Origin: a virus
DNA: 52,894 nucleotides
Virus record (IMG/VR): IMGVR_UViG_3300031706_000003
Coordinates: 1 to 52,894 of that record
Direction: 5' to 3' (one strand)
A model generated the notes under the pieces. That model was given only the letters and a program-made list of their open reading frames with translations. It had not been told where the DNA came from and did not search any database. Positions within the stretch are counted from its first letter, which is position 1, and each line of letters starts with the position of its first letter. Both the position numbers and the translations under genes were made by a program. Below, piece after piece: positions 12,983-22,786 of the stretch.

Positions 12983-13902
12983 TGTCAAATTATTTCGAAA
13001 ACTTTCCGAGACAACTCTATAAGTTCGGTGATGCGGAAGATCCTGTTTACTTTCAAAAGTTAGCCCAATACGTCGATCTAGTCGATAGGGTTGGCGATGA
13101 TGCAAGTACATATATTGAATATGAGATACTAGATTTTGATAGACCGGATACCCTAGCACATAAGCTATATGGCACCAGCGAGTATGAGTGGACATTCTTT
13201 TCGATGAACCCCCGACTTCGCGAGTCTGGCTGGCCCATGACTCTTCAAGATGTCAGTGACTATGCGATCAAGAAAGCGTATCCAAATTATGTTTGTCAAC
13301 TAGGTATTTCTATACCAACCGCAATCGTAGGCGACTCTGCTGAACTTGGATATGCAGATAGTGCTACCGCAAGAGTTGATGTGTTAGCAAAACATATCGC
13401 TATTGCATTTCCTGTCGGGCAGACTGTTACTATTGGTAATTTCTACGGTGAAGTACTCGACCTCAATATACAAAATGCTGAAGTGACTATTGGTAATGTC
13501 AAAGATAGTGCGAGAAGTGCTACGTTCGCTACGGGTGATTCTGTAGCAGGTCAAGCCGCTTATTTAGCTCCTACTACTATAACATACGGAACGGCTGATA
13601 GCGCAACAATCGCAGTCAATTATCCTATCGTTTATCAAGACACGATTCCTACTGTCGACTCCGCTATCTCTTTGAATGAAATGCTTTCGGTAAGTACAAA
13701 GTATGAATATGAAGGAACACACCATTTCACGGATTCTGTTGGTGAAGTTGTTGACTATCTATTCTTCGATGGAACGATAACTGCGGTATCGAACATCGAT
13801 TGGTTGATTGCAGAGAATGACAAGACAAAAAGAATACGCGTGATCAAGAACCAATTCATTGATAAGATTGTCGGTGAACATAAACGTCTTACTGCGAGAT
13901 AA
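12982..13902 (+). CDS. 53: Baseplate wedge protein gp53, with C-terminal extension
   Basis: gp53 locks neighbouring baseplate wedges together. The N-terminal 100 residues fit the family: YFENFPRQLYKF, YEILDFDRPDTLAHKLYG, and EYEWTFFSMNPRLRESGWPM. The protein is 306 aa, against 196 in T4. Residues about 110-260 are an Asp-Ser-Ala-rich beta-like stretch not seen in T4 gp53, and the typical basic end (KRIRVIKNQFIDKIVGEHKR) follows it. So an extra domain appears to be inserted before the C-terminus. Confidence 0.8.
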   Translation: MSNYFENFPRQLYKFGDAEDPVYFQKLAQYVDLVDRVGDDASTYIEYEILDFDRPDTLAHKLYGTSEYEWTFFSMNPRLRESGWPMTLQDVSDYAIKKAYPNYVCQLGISIPTAIVGDSAELGYADSATARVDVLAKHIAIAFPVGQTVTIGNFYGEVLDLNIQNAEVTIGNVKDSARSATFATGDSVAGQAAYLAPTTITYGTADSATIAVNYPIVYQDTIPTVDSAISLNEMLSVSTKYEYEGTHHFTDSVGEVVDYLFFDGTITAVSNIDWLIAENDKTKRIRVIKNQFIDKIVGEHKRLTAR

Positions 13903-13905
13903 TTA

Positions 13906-15261
13906 ATGCCTTCGACTCAATCACAATTTAGTATACTAGAAGCCTCGATAATATCTACGTCCACATATGATGACGAAAGTGTTGTTGATGTAAAAAGTAA
14001 TGTTCTTGAATTACAATTCTTCGAGCATATTGGTAAACCTTTTGTCGATGCTAAGATAGTGCTTATCGATGATATGGGTTTAAAGGATGCGCTAGGAATT
14101 CAAGGCACAGAGAAGTTTCGAATCGTTATTGGTGATCCATCGGGTCTCGAAGAACCTTCGATTGTCAAGTATTTTTACATATCAAATATTACACAGACAA
14201 AGAAGCTCAATGATCGAAGCGAAATGTTAGCGATTGATCTAGTAGAGGAGCAAGTGTTCGTCGACGCGGTAAAGCAGTTTAGTAGGTCTTACACCTCAAC
14301 ACTCGAAGATATGATCACTAGTATTTGTGAACGTGATCTAGGAAAGACTGTAGATAAAGAAGATTTCGAAGGTAGCGTACAGGGCGTTAGAAAAGTCATT
14401 ATACCTTTCATGAGCCCTTTGAGCGCAATTCAGTGGCTGAAGAATCGGGCTACGAGCAAAATTGGTGCACCCATCTATCTGTACTCAAGTCTATATCAAG
14501 ACGAATTGAAGATGGCTAACTTAGACAAACTATTGCAAGCTGATGTAATCAATGATAAACTGCCCCTTAGATTTTCGAAGGCTGTTCAAGGAACAGACGA
14601 TCCTCTTAGACCTTATTTTGAAGTTTTAGAGATAAACGAGATCGGGGGTGATAACGCACTAGAACTTTACGAAGATGGTGCGATCGGTTCTTTCTACTCA
14701 AACCTCGATGCAGGTACAGGAAACTCAGTTGACAACCACATAACGATTCGTGATATCATTGACGAGTTCTATACGAACGACCTAATCTCTGCTGATACAA
14801 TTCAATCGATATATGACGATGCTTTGCTGATTGGAGGCAAGCTGTCAGATACGTACAACTCTTTACATATTCACCAAGTGACTTCGAGCGGAACTTACAA
14901 CCAATTCCTCAGTTATCACGACGAATCGACTCTTCTTGACGATAAAAATAATATAATCGAATCGAGATTAAAGGTTAAAAATAAAATCATTCGTGCTATA
15001 ATGAAAAAGAATATGATTGACATTGGCATAGATGGAAGTATGCTTATTCGAGGTGAAGTTACTGTCGGTAATAAACTCCGCGTGTTATTCTTAAAATCTG
15101 ATGCTAACGGAGACGAGAAGGATTTGAGCGAACAGGTAGACATGAGCAAGTCTGGTGATTATTTTATTGTTGCGATAAATAATAAAATGTCAAGCGAGAG
15201 TCATGTAGCACAATTAAGGCTGTCTAAACTAGGTGACCTACCGGATAACTTCACACTATGA
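13906..15261 (+). CDS. 27: Baseplate hub protein gp27-like
   Basis: gp27 forms the hub ring that joins the tube to the gp5 needle. The protein opens with a hub-type beta domain (VLELQFFEHIGKPFVDAKIV, then GTEKFRI) and contains IPFMSPLSAIQWLKNRATSK, a block typical of gp27-like hub proteins in marine T4-like phages. A late strand-rich region (GSMLIRGEVTVGNKLRVLF) closes the fold. It is 451 aa, versus 391 in T4. The stop overlaps the next start by 4 nt. Confidence 0.75.
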   Translation: MPSTQSQFSILEASIISTSTYDDESVVDVKSNVLELQFFEHIGKPFVDAKIVLIDDMGLKDALGIQGTEKFRIVIGDPSGLEEPSIVKYFYISNITQTKKLNDRSEMLAIDLVEEQVFVDAVKQFSRSYTSTLEDMITSICERDLGKTVDKEDFEGSVQGVRKVIIPFMSPLSAIQWLKNRATSKIGAPIYLYSSLYQDELKMANLDKLLQADVINDKLPLRFSKAVQGTDDPLRPYFEVLEINEIGGDNALELYEDGAIGSFYSNLDAGTGNSVDNHITIRDIIDEFYTNDLISADTIQSIYDDALLIGGKLSDTYNSLHIHQVTSSGTYNQFLSYHDESTLLDDKNNIIESRLKVKNKIIRAIMKKNMIDIGIDGSMLIRGEVTVGNKLRVLFLKSDANGDEKDLSEQVDMSKSGDYFIVAINNKMSSESHVAQLRLSKLGDLPDNFTL

Positions 15262-16139
15262 ATATTCTAACTCCTATTCAAAAAGAATTTTACGGTGATG
15301 ACCTTCGTTGGTTCTTGGGCACATGTATCAATGCACACCCACCTGCAGGACTAGAGGGACGCGTAAAAGTTCGAATCAACGGAGTTCATAGCGCAAGTAC
15401 CGCTGATATTCCGGAGAGGGATTTACCTTGGGCTCAAGTTCTATTGCCAACTACTGAAGGTGGTTCTTCAGGTATTGGTCGTATTCCTCAGATAGTACAA
15501 GGCTCGTTCGTCTTTGGCATGTTCATGGACGGAGTATCTTCGCAATTGCCCTTAGTACTAGGAACATTACCTAGAATAGAATTACCTTCTTCTGTACAGA
15601 CTGATCGACGTACTTCAAACGAGAGTGCAACGGACTATACAAAACGCAGATTACAGAATGTTACTACTCAAAAATTCAAAGATGATGGTGTACGAAACGC
15701 CTCTGTTGGATTACGTAGACAACAATCGATGAAGTTCTTTATTGATAATGGATATGATTTAATTCAAGCCTCAGCTATTACAGGTGCGCTTCAGGCTGAA
15801 TCGCGATTTATTTTATACGACGAGCAGTGGTATGATTCACTAACTACTCCTAAACTTGGCATTGCTAACTGGAGAAAAGTAGCTACGCTTGGTAGTCGAT
15901 ATACTAATCTATTGAATTTTGCTTCTCAATTCTCACCCAATGCTGACTGGAAATTATTCTCTATTCAGTTGCAGTTCGTGTTGTATGAATTGAGGAACGA
16001 TTTCAATCAAGTCAATAGTCGTTTAATAGCAACCACTAATGTCAAAGATGCGAGTGAAGTTGTCAATAGATACTATCTCAAGAACACAAATGAAAGCTAC
16101 AAGTTGGCTCAACAAGCCTACGAAGAGGTCTTATCATAA
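15258..16139 (+). CDS. 5: gp5-like baseplate OB-fold protein with tail lysozyme domain
   Basis: Residues 1-110 are the gp5-type OB fold (RWFLGTCINAHPPAGLEGRV, DLPWAQVLLPTT, GIGRIPQIVQGSFVFGMF). Residues about 153-290 match the phage tail lysozyme domain (FFIDNGYDLIQASAITGALQ, then AES with E181 as likely catalytic acid, and LGIANWR). It should cut peptidoglycan during DNA injection. T4 gp5 carries OB, lysozyme and beta-helix in one chain. Here the chain ends after the lysozyme and the helix is encoded two genes later. Confidence 0.8.
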   Translation: MNILTPIQKEFYGDDLRWFLGTCINAHPPAGLEGRVKVRINGVHSASTADIPERDLPWAQVLLPTTEGGSSGIGRIPQIVQGSFVFGMFMDGVSSQLPLVLGTLPRIELPSSVQTDRRTSNESATDYTKRRLQNVTTQKFKDDGVRNASVGLRRQQSMKFFIDNGYDLIQASAITGALQAESRFILYDEQWYDSLTTPKLGIANWRKVATLGSRYTNLLNFASQFSPNADWKLFSIQLQFVLYELRNDFNQVNSRLIATTNVKDASEVVNRYYLKNTNESYKLAQQAYEEVLS

Positions 16140-18049
16140 TGAGCAATGACGTATTAAAGAGTGAAGTAGAAGCAAGTTTTAAATCAATCGACGAAACTCC
16201 TATTATCGAAAACTCTAAAAGAGCGATTGAAAGCCAAAAGAATACTGCTGAAACAATAGCGGGTTCTATCGCAGGTCAAGTAGAAGGTGGCATTCAATCC
16301 ATCACCTCTAAAATAGACGAATATAGCGATAAAGTAAACACTGTATCTACAGAAGGATTACTCGACGATGGACTTCAAAGTCTCAAGGGTATGGGTACCG
16401 ATGCAGTCAATACAGTAATATCAGGCTTTTTAGGTTCAAGCGGATCTTCTGTTAAAGTTGTATTTACTGATCCAGATGCTAACGGTATGGTATACCCACT
16501 ATCATCATCGCTCGAAGCGTCCGGTGGTGCGAGTGCTACGGTATCAGCGATACTTCAGTTGATCACAGGACTAGGAGTAGGACCAGGCAGTCTTCAGAAA
16601 GTAGTTGCTGATGCAAGCCCCGCTGGTCTAATCAGCGCAACAAAATCCATTACTGGTAAATTAGGTGCATTCGATGGAGCTGAAGCTATCGCTTCGCTCA
16701 CAGAAAATGCTATCAACTCAGTCAAGATCGATTTAGAAAATGCCACAACGGGCAGTCTGGCTAACATCAAAGATAATAGCGGTAATGTTCTTAATACACT
16801 TAATAAGACAATAACGAATATTCCTTCGACTTGGGATTCTGACGGCATTGTCACTTCAGTAACATCTATTACGGGTGTCGCTAAAAATAACGATAGCGCA
16901 TTCAATCTGTCTATGACTGATCTTGATAATTCTATTGTCGACCTTAGAAGTGCAGTGACTAAGAGCCAAGATATCTCAGCTAATTCCGCAGGACAAGTTT
17001 CTGATCTAACTAATCTATCAGGTGGCAAAGACGGCACGTCCGTAAAGTCTGATCTTGATAATGGTGCGGATTACTATAGAGCTAATTTCTCAAAGAGTGG
17101 CGACGAGTATAGAAGTGTTGTTAAAAGAAGAGTGGCTAAAGATTCTAAGAGAGGAATTATACAAGGTATTAGTCAAGACTCTCTCAGCGACATTAGGAGT
17201 CGTTTCACAGCATTCAATTCACCCTTCACGCTGTCTGATGTTGTTATCAACGAAGTAATCAATTTATCGCAAGGAGATGTCGCTGATTTTTCACAAGCAG
17301 TTAAACTCCTACATGATCAAACTGGTAAAGAGTATGATGTTGTTAAATCATTCTTACAAACAATCGATACGACAATCCATGCGGCAACAAGACCCGTATT
17401 ATCTGATATAGTCTTTGCAGAGCCTTATGTTATTGGTTCATATCAAAAGAATTGGAATAAAGGCGCAGGCGATCCAGTCTTTCCGTACATATCTTCGCTC
17501 GAAGAATTACGGGCTGAAATCAAGAATATACAGCGAGAAGTTACTGAAGTTGTTGTGCATTGGACCGAGACCCATACAGATAAGAATATAGGTTCTGAAG
17601 AAGTCAATAAATATCATTTAGCCGCTGGGTTAGATGGAATTGGCTATCACTACATTATTCGTCGCGATGGTTCTCTTCAGAGAGGTCGACCTATTAATAT
17701 ACAAGGTCAACACTCACCAAAGAACTTTCACGATCTCCGTAGTTTATCGATAGCGTTTGTTGGTGGAATTAACGTACCGAGCGGTACACCCAATAGTGAA
17801 AACTTCTTGTCTGCACAGTCGTTGACCCGTAGTCAGTTTAACACATTCGATCATGTCTGTCGAGCAATATATAATGCTATTCCTGGTATTCAAATTGTAG
17901 GTCATATCGATATAGATGATGATGAATTAGATCCAGGCTTTGATGTTATATCCTACGCTCAATCGAACTTTGGATTAAAGAGTGAGTTCAAGACTCCGCT
18001 CAAGCAACAACCCTTTACAGCTAAAGAGTTATTAACAAATGACGAATAA
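16139..18049 (+). CDS. Baseplate-associated N-acetylmuramoyl-L-alanine amidase (Amidase_2/PGRP)
   Basis: The C-terminal domain (residues about 465-615) is an AmpD/T7-lysozyme-type amidase, which cuts the bond between muramic acid and the stem peptide. Visible landmarks are VVVHWTETH (H474), GYHYIIRRDGSLQRGRPI, SIAFVGG, and GHIDIDDDELDPGFD (H589, D598), giving the AmpD-like zinc ligand set His-His-Asp. The first 460 residues are Ser/Thr/Asp-rich and low-complexity, perhaps a structural scaffold. Position between the gp5 lysozyme and the beta-helix gene implies it rides on the needle. Confidence 0.8.
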   Translation: MSNDVLKSEVEASFKSIDETPIIENSKRAIESQKNTAETIAGSIAGQVEGGIQSITSKIDEYSDKVNTVSTEGLLDDGLQSLKGMGTDAVNTVISGFLGSSGSSVKVVFTDPDANGMVYPLSSSLEASGGASATVSAILQLITGLGVGPGSLQKVVADASPAGLISATKSITGKLGAFDGAEAIASLTENAINSVKIDLENATTGSLANIKDNSGNVLNTLNKTITNIPSTWDSDGIVTSVTSITGVAKNNDSAFNLSMTDLDNSIVDLRSAVTKSQDISANSAGQVSDLTNLSGGKDGTSVKSDLDNGADYYRANFSKSGDEYRSVVKRRVAKDSKRGIIQGISQDSLSDIRSRFTAFNSPFTLSDVVINEVINLSQGDVADFSQAVKLLHDQTGKEYDVVKSFLQTIDTTIHAATRPVLSDIVFAEPYVIGSYQKNWNKGAGDPVFPYISSLEELRAEIKNIQREVTEVVVHWTETHTDKNIGSEEVNKYHLAAGLDGIGYHYIIRRDGSLQRGRPINIQGQHSPKNFHDLRSLSIAFVGGINVPSGTPNSENFLSAQSLTRSQFNTFDHVCRAIYNAIPGIQIVGHIDIDDDELDPGFDVISYAQSNFGLKSEFKTPLKQQPFTAKELLTNDE

Positions 18050-19493
18050 AGTAGATAATTTAGACGCCCGAGAAAAAAATCTAGGTGTTGGTCAAGAAGA
18101 TACCGTCGGTGTGCCAAGAGATGGATTCAGTGATCCGTCAGGCGAATTTCCTAAGCGAGAATATTTCTTTAGCTCAAGTGTAAACAAAGCCGCTAAAGGC
18201 GAGAAAGTTAATAATCTTGATATTGGTGGTGGTGATCTAGGTGTATCGATTGATATGCCTAGCCAAAAGCCTTCGATGTATCCTCACAACGATACTAACG
18301 AAACTCCTTCGGGTCATGTTATCGAGTATGACGATACGCCCGGGGGTGAAAGAATATTATTAAAGCACAGAACAGGCGCTGGTGTAGAAATGAGGGCTGA
18401 CGGCACAGTAGTTGTCGTGTCTAAAAATAAAAGAATTGAAGTGACAGGCGGTGATCATACCGCAATTATTGAAGGGGATGGGGATCTTGTTTATAAAGGT
18501 AGTCTTAATTTACGTGTTAGCGGTGATTATAATCTCGACGTGGGTGGCGATTATAAAGTCACTGTCGCCGGTGACACCAAAGAAAGTATAAAAGGTCGGC
18601 ACAACAAAACTGTCGGTAAAGATCAGAACTATACGATACGAGGTTCGAGAGGAGCACAAGTGGTAGGTATGAACACCGAAACACTATTAGGCTCTACTAA
18701 TGTATTAGTTAAAGGTGACCAGAAAAATTATGTTGAAGGTGATATTGAGATGTTATCGTCTAACAATATTACACAAACTGCTGTCAACGAGTGGGTCGTC
18801 GCGTCGAGCGTGGCAGGTATTAGCGCAAGACATATTAGCGTTATCGGTCATAAAGGAACAATAGGTGGTTCAACAATTGACTATTACGGCAAGACGTATG
18901 GTGGTATGCCAGGAGGTCTAACTAATCTTGCGACATTCTACGGAACATTGGTCGGTAAAGCTACAGAAGCGAATCATGCAGATTATGCTATTAAATCATC
19001 TATCGCAGAATATGCAAGTGGTGCGGCTAAGGCGTTAGTAGCCGCTAAAGAAAAGCCAACTACAATTTCATCCCCTAATCCAATACCTGGAATTATGACG
19101 TATCTTCCTTTAGCACCCACAGCACCTTTACCAAACCCCGCTATAGTAGAGATGCAGTTATCGACAAGCAACTACGGAATCAGAAATGTTGAGGTCGACC
19201 CTTTACTTAAAGAAAAGATAAGTAAGTCGGATGACTACAAAGAATTGTTTAATGAAGATCCTTCGATTCATGAGATAAGATCGAAGCTAAGAGATACAGC
19301 GCATTTTAACAATAATGCATTTACGAGCTTTCTTGTAAGTGAAAATAAACTTAACAGAGATTTTAAAAAGAACATTCCTAGAAACATTGGTAGATCAGCA
19401 AATAAGAAAGGAACAATTCATTTCGGAACTACTACATTAGGAAACAATCCCGCTGACACGAGAAGCAAAAGATTTAAGGTGAACACAAAATGA
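18039..19493 (+). CDS. gp5 C-terminal-type beta-helix needle protein
   Basis: Residues about 90-130 (PSGHVIEYDDTPGGERILLK, then HRTGAGVEMRADGTVVVVSK) are the usual lead-in to the gp5/VgrG-type spike. After them come octad-like repeats with V-x-G-D spacing (SGDYNLDVGGDYKVTVAGDT, then KGRHNKTVGKDQNYTIRG), as in the T4 gp5C triple-stranded beta-helix. This should be the membrane-piercing needle. The C-terminal 150 residues are less regular. It overlaps the amidase gene by 11 nt and the next gene by 4 nt. Confidence 0.75.
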   Translation: MTNKVDNLDAREKNLGVGQEDTVGVPRDGFSDPSGEFPKREYFFSSSVNKAAKGEKVNNLDIGGGDLGVSIDMPSQKPSMYPHNDTNETPSGHVIEYDDTPGGERILLKHRTGAGVEMRADGTVVVVSKNKRIEVTGGDHTAIIEGDGDLVYKGSLNLRVSGDYNLDVGGDYKVTVAGDTKESIKGRHNKTVGKDQNYTIRGSRGAQVVGMNTETLLGSTNVLVKGDQKNYVEGDIEMLSSNNITQTAVNEWVVASSVAGISARHISVIGHKGTIGGSTIDYYGKTYGGMPGGLTNLATFYGTLVGKATEANHADYAIKSSIAEYASGAAKALVAAKEKPTTISSPNPIPGIMTYLPLAPTAPLPNPAIVEMQLSTSNYGIRNVEVDPLLKEKISKSDDYKELFNEDPSIHEIRSKLRDTAHFNNNAFTSFLVSENKLNRDFKKNIPRNIGRSANKKGTIHFGTTTLGNNPADTRSKRFKVNTK

Positions 19494-20248
19494 TACTACT
19501 GGTTAATCCACAATATAATCCTGACTTCGAAGATGATATAACGTCTACGACTAAACTTGGTCCTGGCATATCTCTTGCGAAGTTCTTAGGTGCTAAAGGA
19601 TCGCGTACACAACTTGATACGCTATATGCGGAAGACTTCTTTGGTGCACCTGATAAAAGACAGATTGCTCGTAATCTAGTCCTACACACTCAAGTCATCC
19701 AGTCAGTAATAGCAAACTCGTTTTTCTCTAGGCATCGCTTAGTTGTGAGCGAAGGAATATACGAACCTAATCCAAAGTTCACAGTAGAAGAACGCGCTGT
19801 CGGGAGTGAAGCGCAAGCTAAGAAACTAGCGAGTGAAAATAAAGGATCGTTTGGTAAAGGTCCGGACGGATGGATAGCTCGTATTCCAACTTATATCGGT
19901 GAGAGACCCACCGCTGGCAGTATCAATGATTTAAGAAGAGCCGGTAGAGCCGTGGTGTACCAGCTTGTCGACAAGAAAGGTAAGTCAGACCCACAAATGT
20001 CGTTTGACCTAGCAGTGTACTTAAAAGACTATTGCCATTATGATAAACTGACACTTGACTACGATACATTCGATCCGTCGGGCGATCTCACATGCTCGAT
20101 TATATTAGAGATGCCAAAAGTTCCAACGACATACGACCTTTCATTTAAGTACGAGCTTGAAACGACATACAATGGTGAACTTCAAGCGAAAGATGAACTA
20201 CTCGAAATACTTCCTGAAGTAGAAAGTATATTTGATTTCTTCTCTTGA
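19490..20248 (+). CDS. Unrecognised tail/baseplate-region protein (252 aa)
   Basis: I cannot assign a family. The middle contains GRAVVYQLVDKKGKSDPQMS and an acidic, tyrosine-rich C-terminus (HYDKLTLDYDTFDPSGDLTC). A faint likeness to the substrate-binding region of M15/VanY-type peptidases exists, but the His/Asp zinc motif is not visible. It lies between the needle gene and gp25, overlapping the former by ATGA, so a role in the hub or central spike is likely. A late promoter box follows it. Confidence 0.5.
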   Translation: MILLVNPQYNPDFEDDITSTTKLGPGISLAKFLGAKGSRTQLDTLYAEDFFGAPDKRQIARNLVLHTQVIQSVIANSFFSRHRLVVSEGIYEPNPKFTVEERAVGSEAQAKKLASENKGSFGKGPDGWIARIPTYIGERPTAGSINDLRRAGRAVVYQLVDKKGKSDPQMSFDLAVYLKDYCHYDKLTLDYDTFDPSGDLTCSIILEMPKVPTTYDLSFKYELETTYNGELQAKDELLEILPEVESIFDFFS

Positions 20249-20254
20249 AAAGAC

Positions 20255-20262
20255 TATAAATA
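20255..20262 (+). promoter_or_regulatory. T4-type late promoter box
   Basis: Exact TATAAATA in the short gap ahead of the gp25 gene (start at 20283). Confidence 0.75.
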
Positions 20263-20282
20263 AAAGAAAAGGGCGATAATGC

Positions 20283-20945
20283 ATGGCTAAGATTTTCTCT
20301 ACAGAGGACGGTAAACTTAACACTAGTGTTAGGCTTACGAGCGAACGACTGTATACTGACTTCGATCTAGTCTTCGAGAAAAAGACATCAACGGATGGCG
20401 ATATCTTTAAAAAGACCGATGCGGGTGCGGTAAAGCAGGCTATTAAAACTCTGCTATTAACTAATCGTTTCGAGAAGCCTTATAGACCACAATTCGGTGC
20501 TGACCTATATTCACTATTGTTTAGTCTAGCTGACGAAGAATCGGGCGAAGAAATATCTTCAGCTATCACAGAAGCGATTGAACGATACGAACCAAGGGTT
20601 GCAGTACAGAGACTTCAAGTATCAGCCACACCTGATTACAATACGGTCGATGTTACAATAGAATTTCGTGTTATCAATACACAATTAATTGATACACTGC
20701 GATTAAGTATCACTGATCAAATAGCCGGACCAGATAGAGGCGTGGTTGTTCCTGTCACTGTAGCTGATATACCTCAACAAGTAATTAAGACTGAATACGA
20801 TAATCGCATATTATCAGAGTTTGGACTTTACTTGTCAAGAGATATAGGTAAAACTATTGACGGTGCAATTCTAACTCAAGACGGTGACGAAATAGCATTC
20901 GCAGATACTTCTGGCAATGTACTTATCATATCTACCCCATCTTAA
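20283..20945 (+). CDS. 25: Baseplate wedge gp25 (GPW/gp25 family)
   Basis: gp25 sits in the inner baseplate at the sheath/wedge junction. The signature YTDFDLVFEKK ... KTDAGAVKQAIKTLLLTNRF ... RPQFGADLYSLLF and YEPRV (the EPR core motif) is complete within residues 20-105. The protein (220 aa) is longer than T4 gp25 (132); the added C-terminus (from about residue 140) is beta-rich. ATG 20283 is used because an ATG 4 nt upstream hits a stop at once. AAGGG precedes it. Confidence 0.88.
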   Translation: MAKIFSTEDGKLNTSVRLTSERLYTDFDLVFEKKTSTDGDIFKKTDAGAVKQAIKTLLLTNRFEKPYRPQFGADLYSLLFSLADEESGEEISSAITEAIERYEPRVAVQRLQVSATPDYNTVDVTIEFRVINTQLIDTLRLSITDQIAGPDRGVVVPVTVADIPQQVIKTEYDNRILSEFGLYLSRDIGKTIDGAILTQDGDEIAFADTSGNVLIISTPS

Positions 20946-20960
20946 CGGAGAGAAAGCGTA

Positions 20961-22757
20961 ATGGCTACAACCATTAAATCCACTGATCTAGATTTTAACG
21001 AAATAAAGAATAGTCTAAAAGTGCATCTACAGAACAGTGCGGAATTTAGTGACTATAACTTTGAGGCTTCGGCTCTATCGAGTCTTCTTGACGTTCTAGC
21101 CTATAACACACACCAAAATAGTTTGGTCGCTAACTACGCTTTGAACGAATCGTTTTTAAGTACCGCACAGCTTAGATCGTCTCTTGTTGGTCTTGCAAGT
21201 AGCTTGGGATACACCGTCAATTCAAGAACAGCTTCATATGCTGTCGTGAATCTATTCACAACAATCAATGTTAATCCTCCGTCAAGCGTAACATTACCTG
21301 CGGGCAGTACATTTTCATCTACTGTCGATAACAAGACTTATACGTTCCAAACACGAAATACACTTGTCGCAAGAAACAATGGAAGCGATCAGTACTTCTT
21401 CGCGATTGATGGTAATCAGAATGTTCCTATCTATGAAGGTGTTGTCAAAACAAAATCATTCATTGCTGGTCAAGGCAGTGATCTCGACTCATATGTTATA
21501 CCAGTAACAAACTTAGACCTAGATACAGTCAAAGTCACAGTGTTTGATTCGCCTTCTTCTATAAACGGAAAGACGTTTATCAACATTAACGGTGCGACTT
21601 CAATTAACGAGAAAACACGCTTGTTCGTGTGCAAAGAGACACCCAACGGATTCTATGAGTTGTCGTTTGGTAATGGTGTTCGTCTAGGTTCTCAAGCACC
21701 CGTTGCAGGCAATAAAATTCTTGTCGAATACACTGCTGTATCTGGAGCTGAAGCGAACGGTGCAAGAACATTTAGCCCTGATGCACAGATTGCAGGAGGC
21801 TATGATATTACTGTAACGACTATCGCACAATCTGGTGGTGGTAACGCAAAAGAATCAATTGAGTCGATTCGTAAAAACGCGCCTTACATATACGCTTCGC
21901 AGAACAGAATGGTCACTGCTGAAGACTATGCCGCTTTGACACTCAGAAGCTATGCTAATGTTATAAAGGACATCAAAGCTTGGGGCGGTGAAGATAACTT
22001 TCCTGCGACATACGGATCAGTCTTTCTATCAATCGAATTCTCTACGACTGACGCTACTGTTATTACTAACACTAAAGAAGCCATAACGAATCTTGCAAAA
22101 GACTTATCGGTCGCTTCATTCGACATTAAATTTTCTGATCCAGTAGACACGTTCCTTGAAGTGAAAACATTCTTTCAATTCAATCCTAACTTGACTTCAT
22201 CCTCTCGTTCGCAAGTCGAGACGAATGTGGCTAGTGCTATGGAAACATACTTCGAGAATAATCTTGGTGCGTTCGACAAGTCTTTCCGAAGATCGAATAT
22301 GCTAAGTGCTATTGATGCGGTTGATGGTTCTGTATTGTCCAGTCGCGCAGAACTTAGTATGCAGTCAAGATTCGATCCTAAACTCGGTGCGGTTGATTAC
22401 ATTATTAATTATCCAACTTCAATAAGTCCTCCTGATAATACGCTATATGTTATTAGTTCAGGCAACTTCTTTATTAACGGTAAGATATGTTTTCTTCGGA
22501 ATGTTCTTGACTCAAATGTCATTCAAGCTATTAGTGTCGCTACCGGCAGTGCGGAAGTCGATGCCATTGGTTCTTATGATGCAGGCGCAGGAACAGTAAC
22601 ATTAAACTCGTTTGGCGGCACACTCATTAATGGTGAGTTTGTCAAGATTAATGCCACTCCGGCTAACCAGTCAGTGATCAATCCTTTCAGAAATAACATT
22701 CTGAAATTCGATGCTACGGCTTCAACGGCTCTAGCAGTACTCACAGATACAGTATAA
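20961..22757 (+). CDS. 6: Baseplate wedge gp6
   Basis: gp6 forms the inner ring of the baseplate wedges. The N-terminus LDFNEIKNSLKVHLQNSAEF, then DYNFEASALSSLLDVLAYNT and HQNSLVANYALNESFL is the classic gp6/J-like start. ENRMV-type block QNRMVTAEDYAALTLRSYAN, followed by KDIKAWGGEDN, is also present. Length 598 aa fits (T4 660). GGAGAG precedes the ATG. Confidence 0.9.
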   Translation: MATTIKSTDLDFNEIKNSLKVHLQNSAEFSDYNFEASALSSLLDVLAYNTHQNSLVANYALNESFLSTAQLRSSLVGLASSLGYTVNSRTASYAVVNLFTTINVNPPSSVTLPAGSTFSSTVDNKTYTFQTRNTLVARNNGSDQYFFAIDGNQNVPIYEGVVKTKSFIAGQGSDLDSYVIPVTNLDLDTVKVTVFDSPSSINGKTFININGATSINEKTRLFVCKETPNGFYELSFGNGVRLGSQAPVAGNKILVEYTAVSGAEANGARTFSPDAQIAGGYDITVTTIAQSGGGNAKESIESIRKNAPYIYASQNRMVTAEDYAALTLRSYANVIKDIKAWGGEDNFPATYGSVFLSIEFSTTDATVITNTKEAITNLAKDLSVASFDIKFSDPVDTFLEVKTFFQFNPNLTSSSRSQVETNVASAMETYFENNLGAFDKSFRRSNMLSAIDAVDGSVLSSRAELSMQSRFDPKLGAVDYIINYPTSISPPDNTLYVISSGNFFINGKICFLRNVLDSNVIQAISVATGSAEVDAIGSYDAGAGTVTLNSFGGTLINGEFVKINATPANQSVINPFRNNILKFDATASTALAVLTDTV

Positions 22758-22760
22758 ATA
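22753..22760 (+). promoter_or_regulatory. T4-type late promoter box
   Basis: Exact TATAAATA spanning the end of gp6, 26 nt ahead of the gp8-like start. Confidence 0.75.
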
Positions 22761-22786
22761 GATACATATTAATAAGAGAACTAATC

